Source: an uncultured Clostridia bacterium (GTDB taxonomy: Bacteria; Bacillota; Clostridia; Christensenellales; UBA1242). From it: 39,397 nt of DNA. Below, piece after piece: positions 16,332 through 25,581 of the stretch. Within the stretch, counting starts at the first letter, position 1. Every line of letters begins with the position of its first letter. Below the pieces are notes generated by a model, which had not been told where the DNA came from, ran no database searches, and worked only from the letters and a program-made list of their open reading frames with translations. The position numbers and the translations under genes are program-made. The DNA lies in the NCBI GenBank assembly GCA_946491735.1, contig CAMLYK010000004.1:1-39397 (forward strand), in the 5' to 3' direction.

Positions 16332-18236
16332 ATGAAAAAATTTAAGACATTTTATAATATATATTCAATTCAAAAACGTTTTATAGCCACAATATTAATT
16401 ATTGTTATATTATTTTTTGCTTTGCTTGTAAGGGTGTTTTATTTGCAAATTATTGATGGCAAGAGATTGCAAGTTTTAGCGGCAGAAGAGTGGCTGCGTG
16501 ATTTGCCACTTTCAAGCAAGAGAGGTGAAATTTATGATAGCTCCGGAGTGAGTCTTGCAAGCACTATAACAACATATGACGTTTATGTGCGAGCAAGGAA
16601 TGTCACTGAACCTGCAAAATTAGCGAGTGAAATTAGCAATTTATTGCAAGTAGATTATGAAGTGGCGTATTCAAAGGTTACAAACAAAAGCCTTAGTGAA
16701 ATTTTGATAAAAATGCAAGTTGACGAAGATATCGCACTCAGTTTGACCGAATTTGATGGAGTATATTTATCTCAAAATGTAGCAAGAGTTTACCCATATT
16801 CCAATTTGTTTACTCAGGTTTTGGGATATTGTACTATTGACAATATTGGTCAGGCAGGATTGGAAGCATATTATGACAAATATCTAAAAGGTGTCGATGG
16901 CAAAAGTTTGACACAGACAAATGCTCAGGGAAAAGAAATTGAAAATTCATTGAGTTATTATATTCCCAGTGTGGACGGAGCGGATCTATATACCACTTTG
17001 GATGTTCAAATGCAGTCTATATTAGAAAGAGAATTGATGTCAGCATATATTGAGCACAATGCAAAAAGTGTCAGCGGAATCATTCTTGACAGTAAAACTG
17101 GGGGGATTTTAGCGATGAGTTGTCTGCCCGGTTTTGATCTTAACAATGTGCCAAGAGATGATATTTCCAAACTTCAAGAGATGAGCAAAAATTCCACTGT
17201 TGTAGATGTGTATGAGCCAGGAAGTACTTTTAAATTAATAACACTTGCTGCTGCCTTAAATGAGGGTTTGACAAATATTGATGAACAATTTTACTGCACA
17301 GGAAGGTGTACTGTAGATGGAGAGACTATCAAATGTTGGAAAACTGTTGGACATGGTAGTTTGACACTTCTTGATGCATTCAAAAATAGTTGCAACTGTG
17401 TTTTTGTTCAATTGGCGTTACGTTTAGGAGTGGATACTTATTATGATTATTTGTCTAGATTCGGTTTAGGAGAAAAGACGGGTATAGACATTTTTAGTGA
17501 ATCAAGTGGGATAATAATGAATAAAGACAGCGTACGTACCGTTGATCTGGCACGTATTGGGTTTGGGCATGCAATTGCGGTCACTCAGTTACAGATGGCT
17601 TGTGTTTATGCAAAAATTACTACTGGATACGATATAACACCACATATTTTATCAAGTATAAACAGTGAAAATGAGGTATTATATGAAGAAAAATACAACA
17701 AAACAAAAATAGATTTGTCAGACGAAACAATTAAGACAATCAATATGATGCTTGGCAATAATATAAATAGTGAAGGCAATTATACCTTTATATCCGGTTA
17801 TGATGTCGGAGGCAAGACTGGGACGGCACAAAAATACGATGAAAATGGACAAATTGCCACGGGTAAATATATCTCCAGTTTTATAGGCACATATCCTGCA
17901 ACCGATCCAGAGTATATAATAGTTATTTGCGTAAATGAGCCGAGCAATGGAGTGTATTACGGAGGAGTTGTCGCAAAACCAGTGGGAGAGAAAGTGTTGA
18001 AATCAATATTTGAAACAAAATCAATATCTCCTACAGATATCTCTCAATTGGATAATCAACCAAATATTGAAATGCCATATATTGTAGGAATGAGTTTGGC
18101 AGATGCCTGTTCAAGTTTAAAAAGATTAGGACTAGATGTTTTATTTGACGGAGAAGGAGAGATAGTTATTGAGCAATTGCCACCTGAAGGAACGCTTTTA
18201 TATTTAGGAGAAATAGTATATTTGATCACTAATTAA
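16332..18236 (+). CDS. class B penicillin-binding protein with C-terminal PASTA domain (FtsI/SpoVD type)
   Basis: A peptidoglycan DD-transpeptidase anchored by one N-terminal membrane segment (residues 18-38). The dimerisation domain contains RGEIYDSSG; the transpeptidase domain has catalytic Ser298 in GSTFKL, SCN at 353-355 and KTG at 495-497. The last 65 residues (MPYIVGMSLADACSSLKRLGL onward) form one PASTA domain. The 634 residues fit the family. In Firmicutes, PASTA-bearing PBPs at this locus are either PbpB (division) or SpoVD (spore cortex), and sequence alone does not decide. There is no Shine-Dalgarno; TATATA ends six bases before the ATG. A 211-base A/T-only gap and a terminator precede it. 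Confidence 0.95.
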   Translation: MKKFKTFYNIYSIQKRFIATILIIVILFFALLVRVFYLQIIDGKRLQVLAAEEWLRDLPLSSKRGEIYDSSGVSLASTITTYDVYVRARNVTEPAKLASEISNLLQVDYEVAYSKVTNKSLSEILIKMQVDEDIALSLTEFDGVYLSQNVARVYPYSNLFTQVLGYCTIDNIGQAGLEAYYDKYLKGVDGKSLTQTNAQGKEIENSLSYYIPSVDGADLYTTLDVQMQSILERELMSAYIEHNAKSVSGIILDSKTGGILAMSCLPGFDLNNVPRDDISKLQEMSKNSTVVDVYEPGSTFKLITLAAALNEGLTNIDEQFYCTGRCTVDGETIKCWKTVGHGSLTLLDAFKNSCNCVFVQLALRLGVDTYYDYLSRFGLGEKTGIDIFSESSGIIMNKDSVRTVDLARIGFGHAIAVTQLQMACVYAKITTGYDITPHILSSINSENEVLYEEKYNKTKIDLSDETIKTINMMLGNNINSEGNYTFISGYDVGGKTGTAQKYDENGQIATGKYISSFIGTYPATDPEYIIVICVNEPSNGVYYGGVVAKPVGEKVLKSIFETKSISPTDISQLDNQPNIEMPYIVGMSLADACSSLKRLGLDVLFDGEGEIVIEQLPPEGTLLYLGEIVYLITN

Positions 18237-18311
18237 GTTTTTTTGTCTATTTTTGGTAGTTAGGTTAAATTAGTTTCAATTCGTGATAAATTACGTTGTA
18301 GAGGTAAAAAA

Positions 18312-19772
18312 ATGAAATTATATGATATTATTTCAAATTTAAAATTTATCGGTATAAAAAATTATCAAGAATTAGATATTGATGCTTTGACCTGTGACAG
18401 CAAAGAAAAAATAAACAATGGAATTTATTTTTGCATAAAAGGTTTGAACCGTGACGGGCATAATTTTGCAGCTGATGCAATCAACAATGGTGTGGTGTGT
18501 TTAGTGGTCGAAAAATTCATTGATTTGCCGGTCACACAAATTTTGGTAGAAAATTCAAGGGCTGCAATGTCGTATATAAGTTCAGTATTCTATGAAACGT
18601 ACAAATCAAAAATGAAATTTGTAGGGATAACTGGCACAAATGGTAAAACTACAACTACCTATTTAATTCGAGAAATTTTAACGAAACTTGGCAAATCAGT
18701 CGGATTAATTGGCACAGAAGGAATATATATCAATCATCTTTTACTTCCAGCTACACTCACTACGCCTGATCCCATATTTTTGCACAAATTAATAAAGGAT
18801 ATGGACAATAACGGTTGTGAATATTGCGTTATGGAAGTTAGCGCGCATGCAATAGCGTTGAATAAAATAGACAATATATATTATGATATAGTGGGACTTA
18901 CAAATATTACAAAAGATCACCTAGATTTCTTTATGAACATGGATAATTACATGAAATGCAAAGCTAGTTTATTTGACTATAAACATACTAAAATGGGTAT
19001 CATTAACACTGATGCAAAGTATGGAAAAGAAATAGCAAAAAATTCAAACATTGAAATACAGACAGTGGGCAAAGATGCCGACTTCAAACTAATAGAAACC
19101 AACAAAGCATTAACTGGAACAGACTTTAAATTTCAATATAGAGACAAGACTTTTTCAGCCCATACCAATCTAATAGGTGAGTATAATATTTCTAATATGA
19201 TGATGGCAATAAGTTGTTTGATCAATTTAGGGATAGACATAAAGGATATACTCAATACAATTAAAAATACAGAATTCATTGTACCTGGAAGATTTAACGT
19301 ATTATCAATTGATGCAAATTTTAACGTAATAATAGACTATGCACACACTCCTGACGGAATAAAAAATGTGTTGACTGCCATAAAGAATTTGCCAATCTCA
19401 CGCCTAATAACTGTATTTGGTTGCGGAGGGAATAGGGACAAAACAAAGCGTAAAGAAATGGGCGAGGTGGCGACAAACTTGAGTGATTTAGTGATAGTCA
19501 CTAGCGATAATCCACGTTTTGAAAATCCAGAATTAATAATTGACGATATAATGACTGGGATAAAAACAAATAATGTTTACCGAATTGAAAATAGAAAAAA
19601 CGCTATAGAATACGCTTTAAAGATAGCTAAGGATCATGATGTTGTGGCAATTCTTGGAAAAGGTGCAGAAAATTATCAAGACATCAATGGGGTAAAGATT
19701 CCTTACAGTGATTATGAAGTGGTAGATAATTATTTCAAAACTATTAAAAAAAGCGAAGTAAATTATGATTAG
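18312..19772 (+). CDS. murE: UDP-MurNAc-tripeptide synthetase MurE (meso-DAP adding)
   Basis: It adds the third amino acid to UDP-MurNAc-L-Ala-D-Glu in the cytosol. The ATP loop GITGTNGKTTTT is at residues 105-116, and the Mur-ligase motifs EVSAHAI, NITKDHLDFF, DYAHTPDGI and FGCGGNRDKTKR follow. Residues 399-402 are DNPR, the motif that recognises meso-diaminopimelate, so this organism probably makes A1gamma-type peptidoglycan. AGAGGT precedes the ATG. The 3' end overlaps mraY by 8 bases. murF, usually next, is absent. Confidence 0.97.
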   Translation: MKLYDIISNLKFIGIKNYQELDIDALTCDSKEKINNGIYFCIKGLNRDGHNFAADAINNGVVCLVVEKFIDLPVTQILVENSRAAMSYISSVFYETYKSKMKFVGITGTNGKTTTTYLIREILTKLGKSVGLIGTEGIYINHLLLPATLTTPDPIFLHKLIKDMDNNGCEYCVMEVSAHAIALNKIDNIYYDIVGLTNITKDHLDFFMNMDNYMKCKASLFDYKHTKMGIINTDAKYGKEIAKNSNIEIQTVGKDADFKLIETNKALTGTDFKFQYRDKTFSAHTNLIGEYNISNMMMAISCLINLGIDIKDILNTIKNTEFIVPGRFNVLSIDANFNVIIDYAHTPDGIKNVLTAIKNLPISRLITVFGCGGNRDKTKRKEMGEVATNLSDLVIVTSDNPRFENPELIIDDIMTGIKTNNVYRIENRKNAIEYALKIAKDHDVVAILGKGAENYQDINGVKIPYSDYEVVDNYFKTIKKSEVNYD

Positions 19773-20760
19773 ATTACTTTTAGCTTTTTTGTCTAGTTTT
19801 ATTTTGTCTTTGATATTAATGCCATTTATTATAAAATTTTTTAAAAAGAAAAGTGCCTCACAAACCATACTAGGATATGTAGAAAATCATAAAGACAAAA
19901 ATGGGACAACAACAATGGGTGGTGTAGTTTTTATCATTACTACACTATTATTGGCATTCGTATTTATTGAATATGACAACGTTTGGTTTATGTGTCTATT
20001 AGTTAGCATATTCTATGGCATACTTGGATTCATGGATGACTATATTAAAGTCAAACACAAGCAAAACTTAGGATTGAGAGCATACCAAAAGATAATTGGA
20101 CAGGCAGGAATTGCAATTATATTTTCCATTTTTATATATTTTTCGACTCAAGCTGGTAACATGTTCATACCATTTTCATTCAATTCCTTTGATATTAAAT
20201 ACTTCATTATTCCTGTTGTGATAATTGTCATGATTGCGTCTACTAACAGTGTAAATTTATTGGATGGATTGGACGGATTGGCTGGATCTGTCAGTTTTAT
20301 ATATTTAATATTTTTTACTATAATCACATCTACAATAGGTATTAATCTATATAATCAAGGTGAAACCTCTGCAATTATCAATAATATTGCCAATATAAAT
20401 GTTTTATCTATGCTTTTTATTGGTGCAATACTGGGATTTTTAATTTTCAACACAAGTAAAGCAAGTATTTTCATGGGAGATGTGGGTTCACTTTGTTTGG
20501 GTGGCTATATTGGTGCCAGTTCTTGCATATTAGGATTGGAATTAATATTGCCAATTTTGGGATTATGTTTTGTCATCACTGCTTTGTCAGTAATCTTGCA
20601 GGTGGCAGTTTTCAAATTGAAACGAAAGCGAATTTTCAAGATGGCTCCTATGCATCATCACTTGCAGCTATCAGGACTTTCTGAACCAAAAATTGTTGCA
20701 ATATATTCAAGTATTACATTGTCAATTGGGGTAATATGTATTATTTTCTACCTTTTGTAA
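19765..20760 (+). CDS. mraY: phospho-MurNAc-pentapeptide transferase MraY
   Basis: It transfers phospho-MurNAc-pentapeptide to undecaprenyl phosphate, forming lipid I at the inner face of the membrane. The 331 residues carry ten hydrophobic segments and the family motifs: MGGVVF, MDDYIKVKHKQNLGL (catalytic Asp pair), NSVNLLDGLDGLAG, FMGDVGSLCLGG and the histidine loop MAPMHHHLQLSG. It starts inside the murE 3' end, so translation is probably coupled. MurD follows after 39 bases. Confidence 0.97.
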   Translation: MIRLLLAFLSSFILSLILMPFIIKFFKKKSASQTILGYVENHKDKNGTTTMGGVVFIITTLLLAFVFIEYDNVWFMCLLVSIFYGILGFMDDYIKVKHKQNLGLRAYQKIIGQAGIAIIFSIFIYFSTQAGNMFIPFSFNSFDIKYFIIPVVIIVMIASTNSVNLLDGLDGLAGSVSFIYLIFFTIITSTIGINLYNQGETSAIINNIANINVLSMLFIGAILGFLIFNTSKASIFMGDVGSLCLGGYIGASSCILGLELILPILGLCFVITALSVILQVAVFKLKRKRIFKMAPMHHHLQLSGLSEPKIVAIYSSITLSIGVICIIFYLL

Positions 20761-20799
20761 TATTTTGGATATAAAAAAATAATATTATATAGGTGGAAT

Positions 20800-22110
20800 A
20801 TGAAATTTAAACACAAAAACGTATTAGTATATGGAATGTCAATATCTGGAGAGTGGGTAAGTAAGTTGCTGTTGAAATTAAAGGCAAATGTTTTTTTATA
20901 CGATGATAATAAACAAAAATTAAAATGCAAAAATATAGAGAACTGTTATTTTGTACAAGAATTAAATGAAAATCTAATAATTCAATTTGATTTTATAATA
21001 GTTTCACCATCTATCGAAAAGGATAATAAACACTTATTATTTGCAAAAAAACAAAACATTAAGATTTATAGCGAATTGGAGTTTGCTAGCATGTTTTGTA
21101 GAAAACTCGTGGCAGTCACCGGCACTAATGGAAAGACTACGACGGTTGAACTTATTAGTGCAATGCTAAATAAAAAGCACAAAGCCGTTGCATGTGGCAA
21201 TATTGGATATCCACTATCTAGAGCTGTATTGGAGAAAAAGAATTATATTAAAGTGGTCGAAGTTAGCAGTTTCATGCTGGAAAATGCTGACACATTTTCT
21301 CCACACGTGGCAACAATTTTAAATATTGAACCCGATCATCTCATTAGGCATAAGACTATGGATGAATATACAAAATTGAAATATAGCATATTCAAAAACA
21401 TAAAGCCACATGATTACATAGTCATCAATTTGGATGGCAATATCCATCCTACATTAAATAGTTTTACCATTACATATTCGTTAAAATATTTGGCAGATGT
21501 GTATATTAGAAATGGTTATATTTATCTTCATCAAAATAGAATCATTGCAATAAATGAATTGAAATTGAAAGGCAAACATAATTTATATAACATAATGTGT
21601 GCAATTTGTTTTGCATACGTCTACAAAGTGTCTGTAAAGCAAATTAGGGAAGCTTTGCTCAATTTTAAAAGTGAAGCCTTTAGAATAGAAGAAATTGGGG
21701 TAGTAAATGGAATTCATTTTATAAATGATAGCAAATCGACAAACATATCTTCAACACTTGCATGTGTGGAGGCAGTTAAAGGTGCAATAATTCTACTCTT
21801 AGGTGGGTCAAACAAGGGACTAGATTATAAAAAACTTTTTTCAAAACTTCCAAAGCGAATAAAGCATATTGTTGTATTTGGTGAGATATCTAATGCATTG
21901 ATTGAAGCAAATGCTGAAAGTTTTGATATTAAAAAAGCGGATGATCTTGAAGCTGCTTTTCAAATTGCAATCAAATTGGCAAAGAAGAACGACTCTGTCG
22001 TGCTTTCTCCAGCGAGCGCTAGTTATGATCAATTTTCAAGTTTTGTAGAGCGTGGTAAATTATTTAATAAATTAGTGAGCGAATATGAAATTGTCACAAA
22101 AAAAGAATAG
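20800..22110 (+). CDS. murD: UDP-MurNAc-L-Ala D-glutamate ligase MurD
   Basis: It adds D-glutamate to UDP-MurNAc-L-alanine. The 436 residues show the MurD N-terminal Rossmann-like domain (VLVYGMSISGEWVSKLLL), the ATP loop VTGTNGKTTTVE (residues 107-118), EVSSFMLE, NIEPDHLIRH, FINDSKSTN and LLGGSNKGLDY. TAGGTGG precedes the ATG. It overlaps ftsW by 26 bases. Confidence 0.96.
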   Translation: MKFKHKNVLVYGMSISGEWVSKLLLKLKANVFLYDDNKQKLKCKNIENCYFVQELNENLIIQFDFIIVSPSIEKDNKHLLFAKKQNIKIYSELEFASMFCRKLVAVTGTNGKTTTVELISAMLNKKHKAVACGNIGYPLSRAVLEKKNYIKVVEVSSFMLENADTFSPHVATILNIEPDHLIRHKTMDEYTKLKYSIFKNIKPHDYIVINLDGNIHPTLNSFTITYSLKYLADVYIRNGYIYLHQNRIIAINELKLKGKHNLYNIMCAICFAYVYKVSVKQIREALLNFKSEAFRIEEIGVVNGIHFINDSKSTNISSTLACVEAVKGAIILLLGGSNKGLDYKKLFSKLPKRIKHIVVFGEISNALIEANAESFDIKKADDLEAAFQIAIKLAKKNDSVVLSPASASYDQFSSFVERGKLFNKLVSEYEIVTKKE

Positions 22111-23206
22111 TTACATAATCTTAATATGCACGTTGGCTCTTGCGATTTTTGGTTGTATAATGGTGTATAGTGCAAGCAAATATTCAGCAAGCGTGAACTA
22201 TCAAGACGAGTTTTTTTATTTGAAAAAACAGATTATAGGTGTCGTTATTGGGTGCATTGGACTGGCAATCTGTAGTTTTATAAATAATAAAGTGTATAAA
22301 AAATTTTATTGGGTTTTTTATATAGTAGGACTAGTTTTTCTGATTCTTGTCTTTATTCCTGGACTGAGCAGAACTAGCTATGGTGCAACAAGATGGATAG
22401 GTATAGGAAGTTTTACCATTCAACCTAGTGAGATTGCTAAATTCTGTCTAGTTTTCTTTTTGGCGGGATATCTGTCTGATGGGGACAAACTATCAAAGGT
22501 AAAACATATTTTAATCACTCTAAGTTTAGGTGGAATTTATTGTGTATTGATTATGCTCGAACCAAACATGTCAATCACAATGTGTGTCGCTTTTACACTC
22601 ATATTTATGCTTTTCATAGGTGGTATGAGATTGAAAGTGTTCGGTATAATGGTTGTCCCAGCAATTTTATTGGTTGTTGTGTTGATTTTGGTTGAACCAT
22701 ATAGACTGAATAGAATTGTGGCATTTATAAATCCGTGGAGCAATCCGTTAGATGAGGGATATCAGTTGATTCAATCATTATACGCGATAGGAAGTGGCGG
22801 GCTGTGGGGAGTTGGACTGTTCAACAGTAGACAAGCCGAACTGTTTTTGCCATTCAGTGAATCCGACTTTATCTTTTCAATCATCGCAGAAGAATTGGGC
22901 TTGATTGGTTGTATCATAGTAGTGCTAGTATTTTTGATTTTGATAATCCATATTTTTAAAGTGGGAATGCGTGCGAATAATAAATTTTCTGCTTTCTTAT
23001 GTTTCGGTATAGGAGCGCTGATAAGCATTCAAGTTTTGCTAAACATTGCAGTGGTTACAGGGTCAATTCCACCGACAGGCTTGCCTTTGCCATTTATTAG
23101 TGCAGGAAGCACCTCCTTATTTGTTTTCATGTCTGCTATAGGGGTAGTGATCAATGTCGATAGACAGACGATAAAAGAAAAATATATCAATTTTAACTCA
23201 AATTAA
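22085..23206 (+). CDS. ftsW: SEDS-family peptidoglycan glycosyltransferase (FtsW-like)
   Basis: Together with a class B PBP, SEDS proteins polymerise lipid II outside the membrane. The 373 residues have about ten membrane segments and the family motifs: GCIMVYSASKYSA, GATRWIGIGSFTIQPSEIAKF, a large extracellular loop with DEGYQLIQSLYAIGSGGLWGVGL and SESDFIFSIIAEELG, and GSIPPTGLPLPFISAGSTSL. Position after murD points to FtsW, but RodA or SpoVE cannot be excluded. It overlaps murD by 26 bases. murG, usually the next gene in Firmicutes, is missing here. Confidence 0.93.
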   Translation: MKLSQKKNSYIILICTLALAIFGCIMVYSASKYSASVNYQDEFFYLKKQIIGVVIGCIGLAICSFINNKVYKKFYWVFYIVGLVFLILVFIPGLSRTSYGATRWIGIGSFTIQPSEIAKFCLVFFLAGYLSDGDKLSKVKHILITLSLGGIYCVLIMLEPNMSITMCVAFTLIFMLFIGGMRLKVFGIMVVPAILLVVVLILVEPYRLNRIVAFINPWSNPLDEGYQLIQSLYAIGSGGLWGVGLFNSRQAELFLPFSESDFIFSIIAEELGLIGCIIVVLVFLILIIHIFKVGMRANNKFSAFLCFGIGALISIQVLLNIAVVTGSIPPTGLPLPFISAGSTSLFVFMSAIGVVINVDRQTIKEKYINFNSN

Positions 23207-23229
23207 ACTAAAATTTCATAAATATTATT

Positions 23230-24498
23230 ATGAGTTATAAAAAACGTGATAAGTTTGTAATAACAGGCGGAAAGAAATTGGATGGTGAACTAGATATACA
23301 GACTTCAAAAAATGCAACACTGCCAATAATGTCTGCGTGTTTACTATCAAAAGATGCGGTATGTATAAAATCTTGTCCAGACATCTTAGACGTTGAAAAC
23401 ATGATTAAAATATTAAAGAAATTGGGTGCTAAAGTCTATAGGGTTTTAGACGATTTAATAATTGATGGATCGCAGATAAAAGATGTGTGTATAGATTATA
23501 ATTTATGCAAAACAATGCGTTCGTCAATATTTTTATTAGGCTCGATTTTGGCAAGGTTTAAATCAATATGTATTACCATGCCAGGTGGGTGCAATATTGG
23601 CAAGCGTCCAATTGATATTCATATTGATGCGTTCAAACGACTTGGGGTAAAAGTGATTGAGATGAATGACTTTATATTTTTTAACGCATCAAAAGCCAAA
23701 GCGGGCAAAATACATTTGAAAATTCCAAGCGTTGGAGCCACAGAAAACATTGTCCAATTTGCTTCAATTTTGAAAGGGAAAACGGTCATATATAATGCTG
23801 CATGCGAACCTGAAGTAGTAGACTTGTGTAATTTCTTAATAAAGATGGGCGCTAATATTAAAGGAGCAGGAACGAAAAAAATCACTATAATCGGAGTTGA
23901 AAATTTAAAGGGTGTTGAGTATAGACCAATTCAGGATCGTATTGTATTGGGTACTTTATTAATAGCCACCGCAATATGTGGTGGTATTATACGATTGAAG
24001 GCGTCAAATATAAATCAAATTGAAAAATTAATTGAGATTTTATCGAGAATGGGTTGTCAAATAAATATAAAAAATGATATAATAACACTAGCAAGAGAAG
24101 GTCCACTAAAATCCATATCAACTGTATCCACTGGATATTATCCAGATTTTCCAACAGATCTTCAATCAATGCTTTTAGTTTTAAGTTGTGTCGTCGATGG
24201 GTCTACACAGATTAATGAAAGAATTTTTGAAAATCGCTTTTTGATTGTAAAAGAATTAAAAAAGATGGGTGCAAAGATTAAAATAGTTGATAAACATAAA
24301 GTGATAATTGATGGTGTAAAGACATTGACAGCGAGCAAATTAAAGGCTTTAGATTTGAGAGGTGGAGCAAGTCTGGTTTTGGCAGGCTTGGTGGCAAAAG
24401 GGACTACGATAATAGACAATGTTCATTTTATAGACAGAGGGTATTGTTATTTTGAAAAGATGCTAACTTCTCTTGGTGCAGATATCAAACGTATATGA
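23230..24498 (+). CDS. murA: UDP-GlcNAc 1-carboxyvinyltransferase MurA
   Basis: First committed step of peptidoglycan precursor synthesis: transfer of enolpyruvate from PEP to UDP-GlcNAc. The 422 residues contain the Lys-Asn pair in QTSKNATLPI, the catalytic Cys121 in MPGGCNIGKRPIDIHI (the residue alkylated by fosfomycin), and GYYPDFPTDLQS and ENRF in the second half. The Cys is present, so it is expected to be fosfomycin-sensitive at the target. No Shine-Dalgarno sequence is visible before the ATG. It ends in ATGA, overlapping divIB. Confidence 0.97.
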   Translation: MSYKKRDKFVITGGKKLDGELDIQTSKNATLPIMSACLLSKDAVCIKSCPDILDVENMIKILKKLGAKVYRVLDDLIIDGSQIKDVCIDYNLCKTMRSSIFLLGSILARFKSICITMPGGCNIGKRPIDIHIDAFKRLGVKVIEMNDFIFFNASKAKAGKIHLKIPSVGATENIVQFASILKGKTVIYNAACEPEVVDLCNFLIKMGANIKGAGTKKITIIGVENLKGVEYRPIQDRIVLGTLLIATAICGGIIRLKASNINQIEKLIEILSRMGCQINIKNDIITLAREGPLKSISTVSTGYYPDFPTDLQSMLLVLSCVVDGSTQINERIFENRFLIVKELKKMGAKIKIVDKHKVIIDGVKTLTASKLKALDLRGGASLVLAGLVAKGTTIIDNVHFIDRGYCYFEKMLTSLGADIKRI

Positions 24499-25370
24499 CC
24501 AAAAAGGCAAAGATCATTACTATTGCAATAGTTTTATCAATTTTGGCACTGATATTAATTTTATTCTGTGCTGTTTTTTGCCTGTACCGTCAAGATGTTG
24601 TGTTCATTGGAGAAAGGAATAATACAGTCAAAATTACAGACGAGCAAATTATTGAAACCGCAGGATTTAGGACTGGAAGATCAATATTTTCGTTAGATAA
24701 AGATAAAGCTATTGAAAACATTGAACAAACATATCCTTATTTGAAAGTTGTGCAAATCAATACGGTAAGTGCAATTAGAATTGAAATCAGAGTGCGTGAA
24801 AGATATGAAATGTATTATGCAGCTGATGAAATAAATCAAAATTATTACATTCTAGATGAAGAACTGAAAGTTTTACAAATTACAGATTTTGAACCGACGG
24901 GTATTACAAAGTTAGAAAGTTCACTTTTAGGAGATACAAATATCGACATCTTGGGAATCACTGGCAACACGGTCGTATCAGACTTTATAGCCAATACGCA
25001 TTTTAGATCATTGACTGACAATCTGTTTGTTGCAATGTACAATACTGTAATGATTGAAGAAGATGGCGTAGATAGATACGTAACACGTGATGATATTAAA
25101 ACATTGGTCACATATGTACAATTTGCTAGAGGATATACCTTGCAAGAAAGTTATGACAGAATTATCATAACTACATCAAGAGGATTCATAATTGATATAG
25201 GAAAACCTGATAGCAATCTTGAAAATAAAGTGAATATTTGTTTTAATGCAATTGATGCTTTGATTGAAAGAGGCGAGAGCGGTGGCACCATAAAAGTTAC
25301 CTATTTGGACAATGGGGAAGAAAGATACAATTTTATACGGGACGATCAAACTTCGTCTGACCTGATATAA
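24495..25370 (+). CDS. divIB: cell division protein DivIB/FtsQ
   Basis: A bitopic division protein linking the FtsL/DivIC complex to the septal synthase. The 291 residues have a short basic N-terminus, one membrane segment (residues 8-31), then a POTRA domain (VVFIGERNNTVKITDEQIIETAGF, then IEQTYPYLKVVQINTVSAIRIEIRVRER) and the beta domain (YYILDEELKVLQIT). ATGA overlap with murA implies coupled translation. A terminator follows directly, so the murE-to-divIB block ends here. Confidence 0.92.
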   Translation: MTKKAKIITIAIVLSILALILILFCAVFCLYRQDVVFIGERNNTVKITDEQIIETAGFRTGRSIFSLDKDKAIENIEQTYPYLKVVQINTVSAIRIEIRVRERYEMYYAADEINQNYYILDEELKVLQITDFEPTGITKLESSLLGDTNIDILGITGNTVVSDFIANTHFRSLTDNLFVAMYNTVMIEEDGVDRYVTRDDIKTLVTYVQFARGYTLQESYDRIIITTSRGFIIDIGKPDSNLENKVNICFNAIDALIERGESGGTIKVTYLDNGEERYNFIRDDQTSSDLI

Positions 25371-25405
25371 AAGTAGATGTTTGAAATTCTACTTTTATTT
25401 TTTTG
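25369..25405 (+). terminator. terminator after divIB
   Basis: AAAAGTAGA (25369-25377) pairs with 25388-25396 around a 10-base loop, followed by ATTTTTTTTT. It overlaps the divIB stop. Confidence 0.88.
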
Positions 25406-25522
25406 TAAATATATTTGCCATTAATAATGGGTATTTAAAAATGTAATGCTACAATATATTGTGGTATTATATAAATTTTCTTTAAAAGTATAAAATAAAT
25501 TATTATTTATATATTAAAATAT

Positions 25523-25551
25523 TTGACTATTGAAAAAGCTTTTTGTATAAT
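25523..25551 (+). promoter_or_regulatory. promoter of the ftsA-like/ftsZ operon
   Basis: -35 TTGACT (25523-25528), 17-base spacer, perfect -10 TATAAT (25546-25551), with no other gene in between. It gives ftsZ its own transcription unit, separate from the mur genes. Confidence 0.88.
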
Positions 25552-25581
25552 TATTAAGAAAAATTTAATGGGGGATTGGGC

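Noticed and set aside
20493-20684. Plus-strand out-of-frame reading frame inside mraY
   Set aside because: Internal to conserved mraY motifs, no ribosome site.
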